Shown: piece after piece, positions 43,478 through 51,102 of the stretch | Layout: the number at the start of each line of letters is the position of its first letter | How positions within the stretch are numbered: position 1 is the stretch's first letter | Source of the DNA: Microbacterium saperdae | GTDB taxonomy: Bacteria > Actinomycetota > Actinomycetes > Actinomycetales > Microbacteriaceae | Reading direction: 5' to 3' | Length of the DNA stretch: 64,000 bases | Assembly: GCF_006716345.1 (NCBI RefSeq) | Contig: NZ_VFOX01000001.1 | Span: 1,674,001 to 1,738,000 of the forward strand | Made by a program: the position numbers and the translations under genes | Notes under the pieces: generated by a model | Told to the model about the DNA's origin: nothing | What the model saw: only the letters and a program-made list of their open reading frames with translations | Databases searched by the model: none

Positions 43478-43498
43478 TTCCGGCGAACTTCGCCGGAA
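43478..43498. promoter_or_regulatory. Perfect 10+1+10 palindrome upstream of sigA
   Basis: TTCCGGCGAA, one C, and TTCGCCGGAA form a perfect inverted repeat 6 bp after the PAC2 stop and 140 bp before the sigA start. The one-base centre is too tight for an RNA hairpin loop, so a dimer-binding operator is more likely. A TACTAG hexamer near 43526 could be a promoter element. Confidence 0.5.
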
Positions 43499-43638
43499 TG
43501 CATCCGCATCGCCACACGTGTGCGATACTAGGACTCTGACCCGTTGTCAATCGCTCCTTTTCTGGAGCGGACTTGACAAGGGTCTTACTAGTGTCCGAAA
43601 TGTCCCGGGGCGGTCCGCAGCCCCGTGAAAGGCGAAAC

Positions 43639-44880
43639 GTGACTCCTGCCACGACAAACAAATCCCGGACGACGAAGAAGGCCGCTGACGAGACCGCGAC
43701 CGAGGCTCCGGTTGAGACGAAGGATGCGGCTGAGAAGCCTGCGCCGCTGAGCGCAGCGAAGCGCGCAGCTGCCAAGCGCGCGCCCGCGAAGAAGAAGAAG
43801 GCCGACGACATCGTCGAAGACGATGAGGCGCCCGCCGCCGAGGCGGTCGACGAAGACGACGAAGACAGCAAGCCGAAGTTCACCGAGCCGCTTCCGACCG
43901 GCGCGATCGTCATCACGTCCAGCGACGAGGACGACGTTCCCGTCTACTCCTCGCAGATCACCGGCGCGACCGCCGACCCGGTCAAGGACTACCTGAAGCA
44001 GATCGGCAAGGTCGCGCTGCTGAACGCGGCCGAAGAGGTCGAGCTCGCGATGCGCATCGAGGCAGGGCTTTTCGCCGAGGAGAAGCTGTCGACGATGACC
44101 GCCGCGGAGAAGGCCGGTCAGCTCGGTCTCGATCTGCAGTGGGTCGCCCGCGATGGCCAGCGCGCCAAGAGCCACCTGCTCGGAGCGAACCTCCGCCTCG
44201 TCGTGTCGCTCGCCAAGCGCTACACGGGTCGCGGCATGCAGTTCCTCGACCTCATCCAGGAGGGAAACCTGGGTCTCATCCGTGCCGTCGAGAAGTTCGA
44301 CTACACCAAGGGATTCAAGTTCTCGACCTACGCGACGTGGTGGATCCGCCAGGCGATCACCCGCGCGATGGCTGACCAGGCCCGCACGATCCGCATCCCG
44401 GTCCACATGGTCGAGGTCATCAACAAGCTCGCCCGTGTGCAGCGTCAGATGCTCCAGGACCTGGGTCGCGAACCCACGCCGGAAGAGCTCAGCCGCGAAC
44501 TCGACATGACGCCCGAGAAGGTCGTCGAGGTGCAGAAGTACGGCCGCGAGCCGATCTCCCTGCACACCCCGCTCGGTGAAGACGGAGACAGCGAATTCGG
44601 TGACCTCATCGAGGACACCGAGGCCGTCGTCCCGGCCGACGCGGTGGGCTTCACGATGCTGCAGCGTCAGCTCGAGCAGCTGCTCGACTCGCTCTCCGAG
44701 CGCGAGGCAGGCGTGATCCGCATGCGCTTCGGCCTCGGTGACGGTCAGCCCAAGACGCTCGACCAGATCGGCGACACCTTCGGCGTGACCCGCGAGCGGA
44801 TCCGTCAGATCGAGTCGAAGACCATGGCCAAGCTCCGGCACCCGAGCCGCTCGCAGTCGCTGCGGGACTACCTCGAGTGA
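43639..44880 (+). CDS. sigA: Primary sigma factor (RpoD/SigA/HrdB)
   Basis: The 413-residue housekeeping sigma factor has a Lys/Ala- and acid-rich N-terminus, region 1.2 ([20 protein letters not shown]), and region 2 ([40 protein letters not shown]). Region 3 follows ([18 protein letters not shown]), then region 4 ([40 protein letters not shown]). The GTG at 43639 is chosen because GAAAGGCGAAAC precedes it; the frame is open to 43573. It is translationally linked to the next gene. Confidence 0.95.
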   Translation: MTPATTNKSRTTKKAADETATEAPVETKDAAEKPAPLSAAKRAAAKRAPAKKKKADDIVEDDEAPAAEAVDEDDEDSKPKFTEPLPTGAIVITSSDEDDVPVYSSQITGATADPVKDYLKQIGKVALLNAAEEVELAMRIEAGLFAEEKLSTMTAAEKAGQLGLDLQWVARDGQRAKSHLLGANLRLVVSLAKRYTGRGMQFLDLIQEGNLGLIRAVEKFDYTKGFKFSTYATWWIRQAITRAMADQARTIRIPVHMVEVINKLARVQRQMLQDLGREPTPEELSRELDMTPEKVVEVQKYGREPISLHTPLGEDGDSEFGDLIEDTEAVVPADAVGFTMLQRQLEQLLDSLSEREAGVIRMRFGLGDGQPKTLDQIGDTFGVTRERIRQIESKTMAKLRHPSRSQSLRDYLE

Positions 44881-45572
44881 TGCAGGCGAACGAGGGCAAG
44901 GCGCTCGAGACCAGCGTCGACGGGAAGAACTACGCGCGGATCCCGCTGCGTACGCGCGTCGTGATGCCGGATGACGACCTCGATGCCGTCATCACGGAAT
45001 ACGCGAAGGACGCGGTACAGCCGGGGGACCTGCTGTTCGTGACCGAGAAGATCGTGGCGATCACGCAGGGACGGTCGTATCGTCTCGACGAGATCAAGCC
45101 CCGCAAGCTCGCTCTGTTCCTCTCGAAGTACGTCACCCGCACGCCGTACGGGATCGGGCTCGGCATGCCGGAGACGATGGAGATGGCGTTGCGGGAGTGC
45201 GGTACCCCGCGCATCCTCTTCGCGTCCGCCGTCGCAGCGGTGACCAAGGCGTTCGGACGTCGTGGCGACTTCTACCGCATTGCGGGAGACAAGGCGCGTG
45301 CGATCGATGGCCCGACCAAGCACACCATCCCTCCGTACAACGAGGCGGTCGTGCTCGGACCCAAGGACCCCGATGGCGTCGCCGCACGTCTGAAGGCTCT
45401 GATCGGTGGCCAGGCCGAGGTGGCGGTGGTCGACATCAACGATCTCGGTGGGAACATCCTCGGGTCCACGCTCGACAAGGACGGCGAGCGTCGTCTCGTC
45501 AAGATCCTCGGCGATAACCCGCTTGGTCAGGGTCTCGAGTCCACGCCGCTCGGTATCGTCCGCGCGATCTGA
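44880..45572 (+). CDS. F420-0:L-glutamate ligase-like (CofE-type) protein
   Basis: A 230-residue protein of the CofE fold family: DLLFVTEKIVAITQGRSY, LGMPETMEMALRECGTPR, VVLGPKDPDGVAARLKALIG, VAVVDINDLGG. True CofE adds glutamate to coenzyme F420; this shorter relative is widespread beside sigA in Micrococcales, even where F420 genes are not evident, and its substrate is unknown. The ATG overlaps the sigA stop (TGATG). GTG 44877 is an in-frame alternative. Confidence 0.82.
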   Translation: MQANEGKALETSVDGKNYARIPLRTRVVMPDDDLDAVITEYAKDAVQPGDLLFVTEKIVAITQGRSYRLDEIKPRKLALFLSKYVTRTPYGIGLGMPETMEMALRECGTPRILFASAVAAVTKAFGRRGDFYRIAGDKARAIDGPTKHTIPPYNEAVVLGPKDPDGVAARLKALIGGQAEVAVVDINDLGGNILGSTLDKDGERRLVKILGDNPLGQGLESTPLGIVRAI

Positions 45573-45585
45573 CCCGCTCACAGCA

Positions 45586-45628
45586 ACGAAGAAGGCCCCG
45601 GATGCTCAGCATCCGGGGCCTTCTTCGT
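45586..45628. terminator. Bidirectional terminator
   Basis: Perfect 21-bp arms beginning ACGAAGAAGGCCCCGGATGC and ending GCATCCGGGGCCTTCTTCGT around a single C. It separates the CofE-like gene from the convergent ATP-grasp gene. Confidence 0.9.
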
Positions 45629-45639
45629 GCATCGCTGTC

Positions 45640-46656
45640 TCAGAATCCGATGACCTCGCGATAGCGCGGCTTGTGTCCCGTGCGGATGCCGGTGACGCTC
45701 GGCTTGTTCTCGTACACGCCCGCGCCCCAGTTGCCCTCCACCAGTACCGGGCCGTCGGGGGACACGACGATGTCCCATCCCACGTACTGCACTTCCGGAA
45801 CGACGCGTGCGACCTGGTCGATGAACGCGCGGACCTCGTCCATGTAGGGGAGCTGGAAGTCGGCGATCGGGAACCCTGTGTCGGGGTGCTTCTCGTGCAC
45901 GTGGCCGTGGGAGTCGTATCCGGCGCCGACGGAGTGACCGTTCTCGTCGAGCATCGTGTAGAAGCCGCCGAAGGTCATCTGGTCGCTGACCGCGCCGCGA
46001 CCGAACTTCTGCGCCATCGCGAGGATGTGCGCCTTCTCACCGTCGAAGAATGCCGTGATGCGCGTCGTGTTGACGGTTCCCGGGCACACCGCGGCGAGGG
46101 CATCGTGCTGGCGGATGACCTCTTCGATGAGCATTTCGCCGCGGGCGAGAAGTCCACGGTGGAACTCCTCCCAATCCTCGACCTCCGCCGCATGGTAGCG
46201 GTGCACGCCGGTCCCGGCCTGGCCGACCGGCTCCTTGGTCACGATCGTGCCGAGCCGCTGCGCGAACTCGCGGACGGCATCGGCGTTGCCCTCCTCGACG
46301 ACCATCCACTCCCGGTGGAGGTGCACCGAGAACTGCTTGTCGAACTCCACCTTGTCCTGGAAGATCCAACGGAAGTCCGGGTGGTCGTAGCGCTGCGAGA
46401 GCTGGTTCGAGACCGGGTGGGTCATGTACGTCTCGCGCTCCGCGCGGGTGAGCATCGCGAAATCGTAGTCGATGTAGTCCTGGAAGCCGACGTTGTGGCG
46501 TGCCGCTGACCAGAGCATGTCGACGACGATCGACGGCACCGCCTTGTGGTGCTGCGCAGAGGCCTCTTTGGCGCGCTCCACGACCGATCCGACGTCGATG
46601 CGGCGTGCGCGTCCGATCAGATAGCGAACGCGGGGCGCGAGGGAAAGACGTGACAT
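45640..46656 (-). CDS. Sugar-transfer-associated ATP-grasp protein
   Basis: A 338-residue protein of the ATPgrasp_ST type. Core blocks are REWMVVEEGNADAVREFAQ, TIVTKEPVGQAGTGVHRY, LLARGEMLIEEVIRQHDALA, PGTVNTTRITAFF and the metal-binding end YVGWDIVVSPDGPVLVEGNW. ATP-grasp enzymes form amide or ester bonds through acyl phosphates; this family is linked to cell-envelope polymers in other bacteria. It is divergent (83 bp) from two alanine-racemase-family genes, which suggests it may use a D-amino acid. The substrate is inferred only. Confidence 0.85.
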   Translation of the reverse strand: MSRLSLAPRVRYLIGRARRIDVGSVVERAKEASAQHHKAVPSIVVDMLWSAARHNVGFQDYIDYDFAMLTRAERETYMTHPVSNQLSQRYDHPDFRWIFQDKVEFDKQFSVHLHREWMVVEEGNADAVREFAQRLGTIVTKEPVGQAGTGVHRYHAAEVEDWEEFHRGLLARGEMLIEEVIRQHDALAAVCPGTVNTTRITAFFDGEKAHILAMAQKFGRGAVSDQMTFGGFYTMLDENGHSVGAGYDSHGHVHEKHPDTGFPIADFQLPYMDEVRAFIDQVARVVPEVQYVGWDIVVSPDGPVLVEGNWGAGVYENKPSVTGIRTGHKPRYREVIGF

Positions 46657-46726
46657 TGTGCTCCGAAGGTTGGGGATCCCATCCAGTCTACGGGTGGCGT
46701 CGGAGGGAACCTGAGCGCACGGAAGC

Positions 46727-46732
46727 TAGGCT
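46727..46732 (+). promoter_or_regulatory. -10 hexamer TAGGCT of a leaderless start
   Basis: TAGGCT ends 7 nt before the GTG at 46740, within the 83-bp divergent region, and would drive both racemase-family genes. Confidence 0.55.
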
Positions 46733-46739
46733 GGAAGAC

Positions 46740-47444
46740 GTGTCCGACACGACTTCCAGCGCCCGAACGCATGCGGTGATCTCACGCTCCGCCTTGGCCG
46801 CTGCGGCGGAATCCGCCGTGCAGAGCGGGGGAACGGTCGCCGATCTTCGCCGCGACGCCTGGGGGCATGGCGTCCTGGCCGTGGCACACGCCGTGACCGC
46901 AGCCGGTGCGAGCAGTGTGCTGGTCGACTCCGTCGGGGAGATCGATGCGCTCGCCCTCGAAGGCATCACCGGAACCATCGACGGTGTCCCCGACATCGAC
47001 CCCGACCTTCTCTATGGACTGCCGGCCGGAGGCGATGCCTCAGCGCTCCGCCCCGTCATGAGGCTGGTCGGACACGTTCTCTCGACGAAGCGCCTGCGTG
47101 CCGGCGACGCGGTCTCCTACGGCTATACCCATCGCGCTCCCGCGGACACGGTCGTCGCACTCGTCACCGGCGGATATGCGCAGGGGGTCGTGCGGGCGCT
47201 GGGAAACCGGGCGCACGTCGAGATCGACGGCACGGAGCGCCTCATCGTCGGCCGCGTCGCGATGGATGTGTGCGTGGTCGATCTCGAGGGCACCGACGTC
47301 GCTGTCGGTACCGAAGTCACGTTCTTCGGCGGCATGGGGCCTGCTGCGCGCACGCTGACGCAGTGGGCGGCGATCACCGGACTCTCCGCCGCGGAGCTCA
47401 TCACCGTCGCCGGTGCGCACGCCGTCCGGGGGTGGGAAGCATGA
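46740..47444 (+). CDS. Truncated alanine racemase-like protein (C-terminal domain, no barrel lysine)
   Basis: The 234-residue protein has only the start of the PLP barrel (residues 10-75) and then a full racemase C-terminal domain. The lysine motif K-x-x-AYGHG reads RRDAWGHG here, with Arg37 at the lysine position and Trp41 for the tyrosine. About 150 barrel residues are missing. The C-terminal domain is good: AVSYGYTHRAP, GGYAQG (Tyr146, at the catalytic Tyr265 position of Bacillus Alr) and GRVAMD (Met175). The ATGA overlap with the next racemase gene suggests a paired function. Alone it should be inactive. Confidence 0.85.
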   Translation: MSDTTSSARTHAVISRSALAAAAESAVQSGGTVADLRRDAWGHGVLAVAHAVTAAGASSVLVDSVGEIDALALEGITGTIDGVPDIDPDLLYGLPAGGDASALRPVMRLVGHVLSTKRLRAGDAVSYGYTHRAPADTVVALVTGGYAQGVVRALGNRAHVEIDGTERLIVGRVAMDVCVVDLEGTDVAVGTEVTFFGGMGPAARTLTQWAAITGLSAAELITVAGAHAVRGWEA

Positions 47445-48481
47445 GCCGTCCGCAGCTGCGCATCAGCAGCCGCCAATTCCGGGCGAACATCGAATCCGTG
47501 AGAGACCGGATCGCGCCATCCGCGCTCATGCTGGTCGTCAAGGACGACGCCTATGGTCACGGCCTCTCGTGGGTTGTCGAAGTCGCTGAATCAGTCGGCG
47601 TCGAGTGGTTCGGCAGTTATGACGTGCGCAGCGCGCTGGATGTGCGCCGCGTCGCGGGTGGCGCCGTGCGGGTGTTCGCATGGGCTACATCGACCGACAC
47701 GGAGATCGACGACGCACTCGTGCAGGGGGTTGATCTGGGCGTCGGAACAGCGGAGTATCTGGGCCGGATCATCGCGCGCGCGGCCGCGCTCGGCGTCATC
47801 GCGCGCGTGCACCTCAAGATCGACACCGGCCTTCATCGCAACGGCGTGCTCCGCGAGGACTGGGACGATGTCGTCGCGGACGCTCGTGCCGCCGAGGTGG
47901 CAGGGCTGCTCGAGATCGTCGGAGTCTGGAGCCATATCGCGGAAGCCAGCGATGCAGAGGACGATGAGGCTCAAGCCGTCTTCCTCGACGCGGTGCGCGT
48001 GGTGGACGACGCCGGATCCGCTCCGGCGTGGCAGCACCTGACCGCATCGGCGGCCTCATGGTGGCGTCCCGAACTCCGCGGCACGCTGTCGCGGATCGGT
48101 GCCTTCTGCTACGGCGTCCGTTCGGCGGACGGCCCTGAACTCGACGGAATCCGCCCCATCGCCTCGCTGGTCGCCTCCGTGAAAGCGATCGTAGAGGGCG
48201 AAGCAGTCGTCGACATCGGCAGCTTCGACGGACTGCCGTCGACGCTCGCGGGGTCACCGGTCGGAACGCCGGGGGGAGCACGAGAGCTGCGACGGATCGA
48301 CCACACGTCGTCGGTCGTGCAGGGATGGCCCGGAATGGCGGCGGGCGATGAGGTGCACCTGTTCGGTGCGGGCGCTCACGGCGAGGTCAGCGCCACGACT
48401 CTTGCGGAGCGCATCGACACGGTCGGCGAGGAGATCCTCACGCGACTCAGTGTCCGTGTGCGACGGGTCGTCGTCGACTGA
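47441..48481 (+). CDS. Alanine racemase-like protein (intact barrel, altered C-terminal domain)
   Basis: The 346-residue protein has a full PLP barrel: Lys34 in LMLVVKDDAYGHG, the phosphate and carbamate-site region LKIDTGLHRNG (Arg133), SHIAEAS, LTASAASWW and the RIGAFCYG block. The C-terminal domain is degenerate: the catalytic Y-A-D-G block reads IGSFDG (Ser261 in place of the tyrosine), and the G-R-x-x-M-D block reads RRIDHTS. It should lack the second acid/base residue. Because that residue comes from the partner subunit, the upstream protein could supply it. Substrate amino acid unknown. Confidence 0.87.
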   Translation: MSRPQLRISSRQFRANIESVRDRIAPSALMLVVKDDAYGHGLSWVVEVAESVGVEWFGSYDVRSALDVRRVAGGAVRVFAWATSTDTEIDDALVQGVDLGVGTAEYLGRIIARAAALGVIARVHLKIDTGLHRNGVLREDWDDVVADARAAEVAGLLEIVGVWSHIAEASDAEDDEAQAVFLDAVRVVDDAGSAPAWQHLTASAASWWRPELRGTLSRIGAFCYGVRSADGPELDGIRPIASLVASVKAIVEGEAVVDIGSFDGLPSTLAGSPVGTPGGARELRRIDHTSSVVQGWPGMAAGDEVHLFGAGAHGEVSATTLAERIDTVGEEILTRLSVRVRRVVVD

Positions 48482-48555
48482 TGTCGGGCGGCGACCCGTC
48501 GTCGGTCATCCGTGAGACGGGTGACGTCGGAGGGATCTGCTGAGCGGATCGGACC

Positions 48556-48774
48556 TCAGACCGCGTCGACCAGTCGAGCGGTCTCGTCGTGCCAGCTGGT
48601 CGCGATGGTACGGAGCTTCTCTTCGTACTTGCGGCCGTGGTGGGCGCAGAAGAGGAGCTCGGAGCCGTTGACCTCGGCGGCGATGTACGCCTGAGCGCCG
48701 CAGGAGTCGCAACGGTCTGCTGCGGTCAAGCGGAACTCGACGGTAGAGGTCTCACGTTCGGTTGTTGCGTTCAT
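48556..48774 (-). CDS. Small zinc-finger-like protein (DUF7455 type)
   Basis: A 72-residue protein with CDSCGAQAYIAAEVNG and FCAHHGRKYEEKL, a Cys/Cys/Cys/His zinc-knuckle pattern conserved in actinobacteria. It lies between the racemase pair and parE. The ATG at 48774 has GAGGCACCGAG upstream; the frame is open to 48828. Function unknown. Confidence 0.85.
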   Translation of the reverse strand: MNATTERETSTVEFRLTAADRCDSCGAQAYIAAEVNGSELLFCAHHGRKYEEKLRTIATSWHDETARLVDAV

Positions 48775-48941
48775 CTCGGTGCCTCCTCGGGTGTCGGGTT
48801 CGCTGTGGAGCGTGCTCAATACAACCACGGGGATGCTGGGCGCATGCCCGGATCACGGCGTGTTTCGCTCAGCGCGTACGGGAACGGGCTCGATGGATGT
48901 TTCCCGGGGAGTGTCTGCGGGGTGCGAGGGCTCCACGAGAA

Positions 48942-48947
48942 TAGACT
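48942..48947 (+). promoter_or_regulatory. -10 hexamer TAGACT of a leaderless start
   Basis: TAGACT ends 8 nt before the GTG of parE at 48956. GGAGATT lies in between, too close to act as a usual Shine-Dalgarno. Confidence 0.5.
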
Positions 48948-48955
48948 CGGAGATT

Positions 48956-51034
48956 GTGACCGCCGAGTATTCCGCACATCATCTCCAGGTGCTCGAAGGG
49001 CTCGAAGCCGTCCGCAAGCGCCCCGGTATGTACATCGGGTCGAACGGATCGCCCGGGCTCATGCACTGCCTCTGGGAGATCATCGATAACGCCGTCGACG
49101 AGGCGGTCGCCGGCAACGGCAAGAAGATCGACATCATCCTGCACTCCGACGGCAGCGTGGAGGTGCACGACCTCGGGCGTGGCATCCCCGTCGACGTCGA
49201 ACCGCGAACCGGATTGACCGGTGTCGAGGTGGTCTTCACCAAGCTGCACGCCGGTGGAAAGTTCGGTGGCGGCTCCTACGCCGCATCCGGTGGTCTGCAC
49301 GGTGTCGGCGCCTCCGTCGTGAACGCTCTCTCCGAGCGTCTCGATGTCGAGGTCGATCGAGGCGGCAAGACCTACGCGATGTCCTTCCACCGCGGTGAGC
49401 CCGGCCGCTTCGCCGACTCGGGGGAGAAGCGCCCCGATGCGCCCTTCGCTCCATTCGAGGACGGCAGCGAGCTCCGGGTCGCCGGCAAGGCGCCGCGCGG
49501 TGTGACAGGAACGCGTGTGCGGTACTGGGCCGATCGGCAGATCTTCACGAAGGACGCCGCCTTCCAGCTCGGCGAGCTCGAGAACCGGGCACGTCAGACC
49601 GCGTTCCTCGTGCCGGGGCTCGAGATCGTCATCCGCGACAACCGCGCGGAGGAGTCGATCGAGACCTCGTATCGTTACGAGGGCGGCATCTCCGAGTTCG
49701 TCGACTATCTCGCGAACGACCCGCCCGTGACCGACAACTGGCGCATCCAGGGCGAGGGGACCTTCAAGGAGACCGTCCCCGTCCTGCAGGCGGACGGCCA
49801 CATGATCGCCACCGAGGTCGAACGGGTCTGCCAGGTCGACATCGCGCTGCGCTGGGGGACGGGGTATGAGACCACCATGCGCTCGTTCGTCAACATCATC
49901 GCGACCCCCAAGGGGGGAACGCATCAGCAGGGATTCGAGCAGGAGATGCTCAAGGTCCTGCGCGCGCAGGTCGAGCAGAACGCGCGGCGCCTCAAGGTCG
50001 GAAACGACAAGCTCGAGAAGGATGACGTTCTCGCCGGCCTCACCGCCGTGCTCACCGTGAACGTGCCCGAACCGCAGTTCGAAGGCCAGACGAAGGAAGT
50101 GCTCGGCACGCCGGCCGTGCGCCAGATCGTCGCCCAGGTCATCCGCAAGGATCTCGGACTCCGCTTCAGCTCGACCAAGCGCGATGACAAGAACCAGGCC
50201 ACGCAGCTGCTGGACAAGATCGTCGCAGAGATGAAGGCCCGTGTCTCGGCGCGCGCGCACAAGGAGACCCAGCGCCGCAAGAACGCGCTCGAGTCCTCCA
50301 CGCTCCCCACGAAGCTCGTCGACTGCCGCACGAACGAGGTGGAACGCAGCGAACTGTTCATCGTCGAGGGCGACTCGGCGCTCGGCACTGCGAAGAACGC
50401 GCGCAACAGCGAGTTCCAGGCGCTGCTGCCCATCCGAGGCAAGATCCTCAACGTGCAGAAGGCGTCGATCGGCGACATGCTGTCGAACGCCGAATGCGCC
50501 TCGATCATCCAGGTGATCGGCGCAGGCTCCGGTCGCTCGTTCGACATCGACGCCGCCCGGTACGGCAAGGTCATCCTGATGAGCGACGCCGACGTCGATG
50601 GCGCGCACATCCGTACCCTGCTGCTCACGCTCTTCTTCCGCTACATGCGTCCGCTGATCGAGCACGGGCGGGTGTTCGCGGCCGTTCCGCCGCTGCACCG
50701 GGTGATCGTGATGAACCCGGGCTCGAAGCCGAACGAGACGATCTACACCTACAGCGAGCAGGAGATGCACGCACTGCTGACCAAGCTCCGCAAGGCGGGC
50801 AAGCGCTGGCACGAGCCGATCCAGCGCTACAAGGGTCTCGGCGAGATGGATGCCGAGCAGCTCGCGACGACCACGATGGACCGCTCAGGACGCCTGCTGC
50901 GACGCGTGCGCATGGAGGATGCCGAGGCGGCGGGTCGCGTCTTCGAGCTGCTGATGGGCAACGAGGTCGCTCCGCGTCGCGAGTTCATCATCGACTCGTC
51001 CGACCGCCTGTCCCGCGAGTCCATCGACGCCTGA
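48956..51034 (+). CDS. parE: DNA topoisomerase IV subunit B
   Basis: A 692-residue type II topoisomerase ATPase/Toprim subunit. GHKL motifs are LWEIIDNAVDEAVAG and GGLHGVGASVVNALSE, and the Toprim parts are FIVEGDSALGTAKNARNSEF and MSDADVDGAHIRTLLLTLFF. It is the non-gyrase member: the partner ParC gene lies convergently just downstream, as in other Microbacteriaceae, while gyrB sits near dnaA elsewhere. The GTG at 48956 starts the conserved EYSAHHLQVLEGLEAVRKRP block. Confidence 0.92.
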   Translation: MTAEYSAHHLQVLEGLEAVRKRPGMYIGSNGSPGLMHCLWEIIDNAVDEAVAGNGKKIDIILHSDGSVEVHDLGRGIPVDVEPRTGLTGVEVVFTKLHAGGKFGGGSYAASGGLHGVGASVVNALSERLDVEVDRGGKTYAMSFHRGEPGRFADSGEKRPDAPFAPFEDGSELRVAGKAPRGVTGTRVRYWADRQIFTKDAAFQLGELENRARQTAFLVPGLEIVIRDNRAEESIETSYRYEGGISEFVDYLANDPPVTDNWRIQGEGTFKETVPVLQADGHMIATEVERVCQVDIALRWGTGYETTMRSFVNIIATPKGGTHQQGFEQEMLKVLRAQVEQNARRLKVGNDKLEKDDVLAGLTAVLTVNVPEPQFEGQTKEVLGTPAVRQIVAQVIRKDLGLRFSSTKRDDKNQATQLLDKIVAEMKARVSARAHKETQRRKNALESSTLPTKLVDCRTNEVERSELFIVEGDSALGTAKNARNSEFQALLPIRGKILNVQKASIGDMLSNAECASIIQVIGAGSGRSFDIDAARYGKVILMSDADVDGAHIRTLLLTLFFRYMRPLIEHGRVFAAVPPLHRVIVMNPGSKPNETIYTYSEQEMHALLTKLRKAGKRWHEPIQRYKGLGEMDAEQLATTTMDRSGRLLRRVRMEDAEAAGRVFELLMGNEVAPRREFIIDSSDRLSRESIDA

Positions 51035-51048
51035 GCGTCGTCCTCGAC

Positions 51049-51093
51049 AGAAGAGGCGGGCTTCCCTCGGCGATTCGAGGGAGGCCCGCCTTC
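51049..51093. terminator. Terminator between parE and parC
   Basis: AGAAGAGGCGGGCTTCCCTCG pairs with CGAGGGAGGCCCGCCTTCT around a short loop, with two mismatches. It lies between the convergent genes. Confidence 0.85.
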
Positions 51094-51102
51094 TCTGCGA
51101 AG

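Noticed and set aside
43478..43498. SOS (LexA) box upstream of sigA
   Set aside because: It contains GAAC but lacks the TCGAAC-N4-GTTCGA form of actinobacterial LexA sites.
46740..47444. Simple pseudogene of alanine racemase
   Set aside because: The frame is intact, third-position GC is normal, C-terminal catalytic residues are kept and it overlaps the next gene. These point to selection, although decay cannot be fully excluded.
48869..50812. A 647-codon open frame opposite parE
   Set aside because: Antisense shadow of ParE; no domain pattern and low-complexity Arg/Asp/Val composition.
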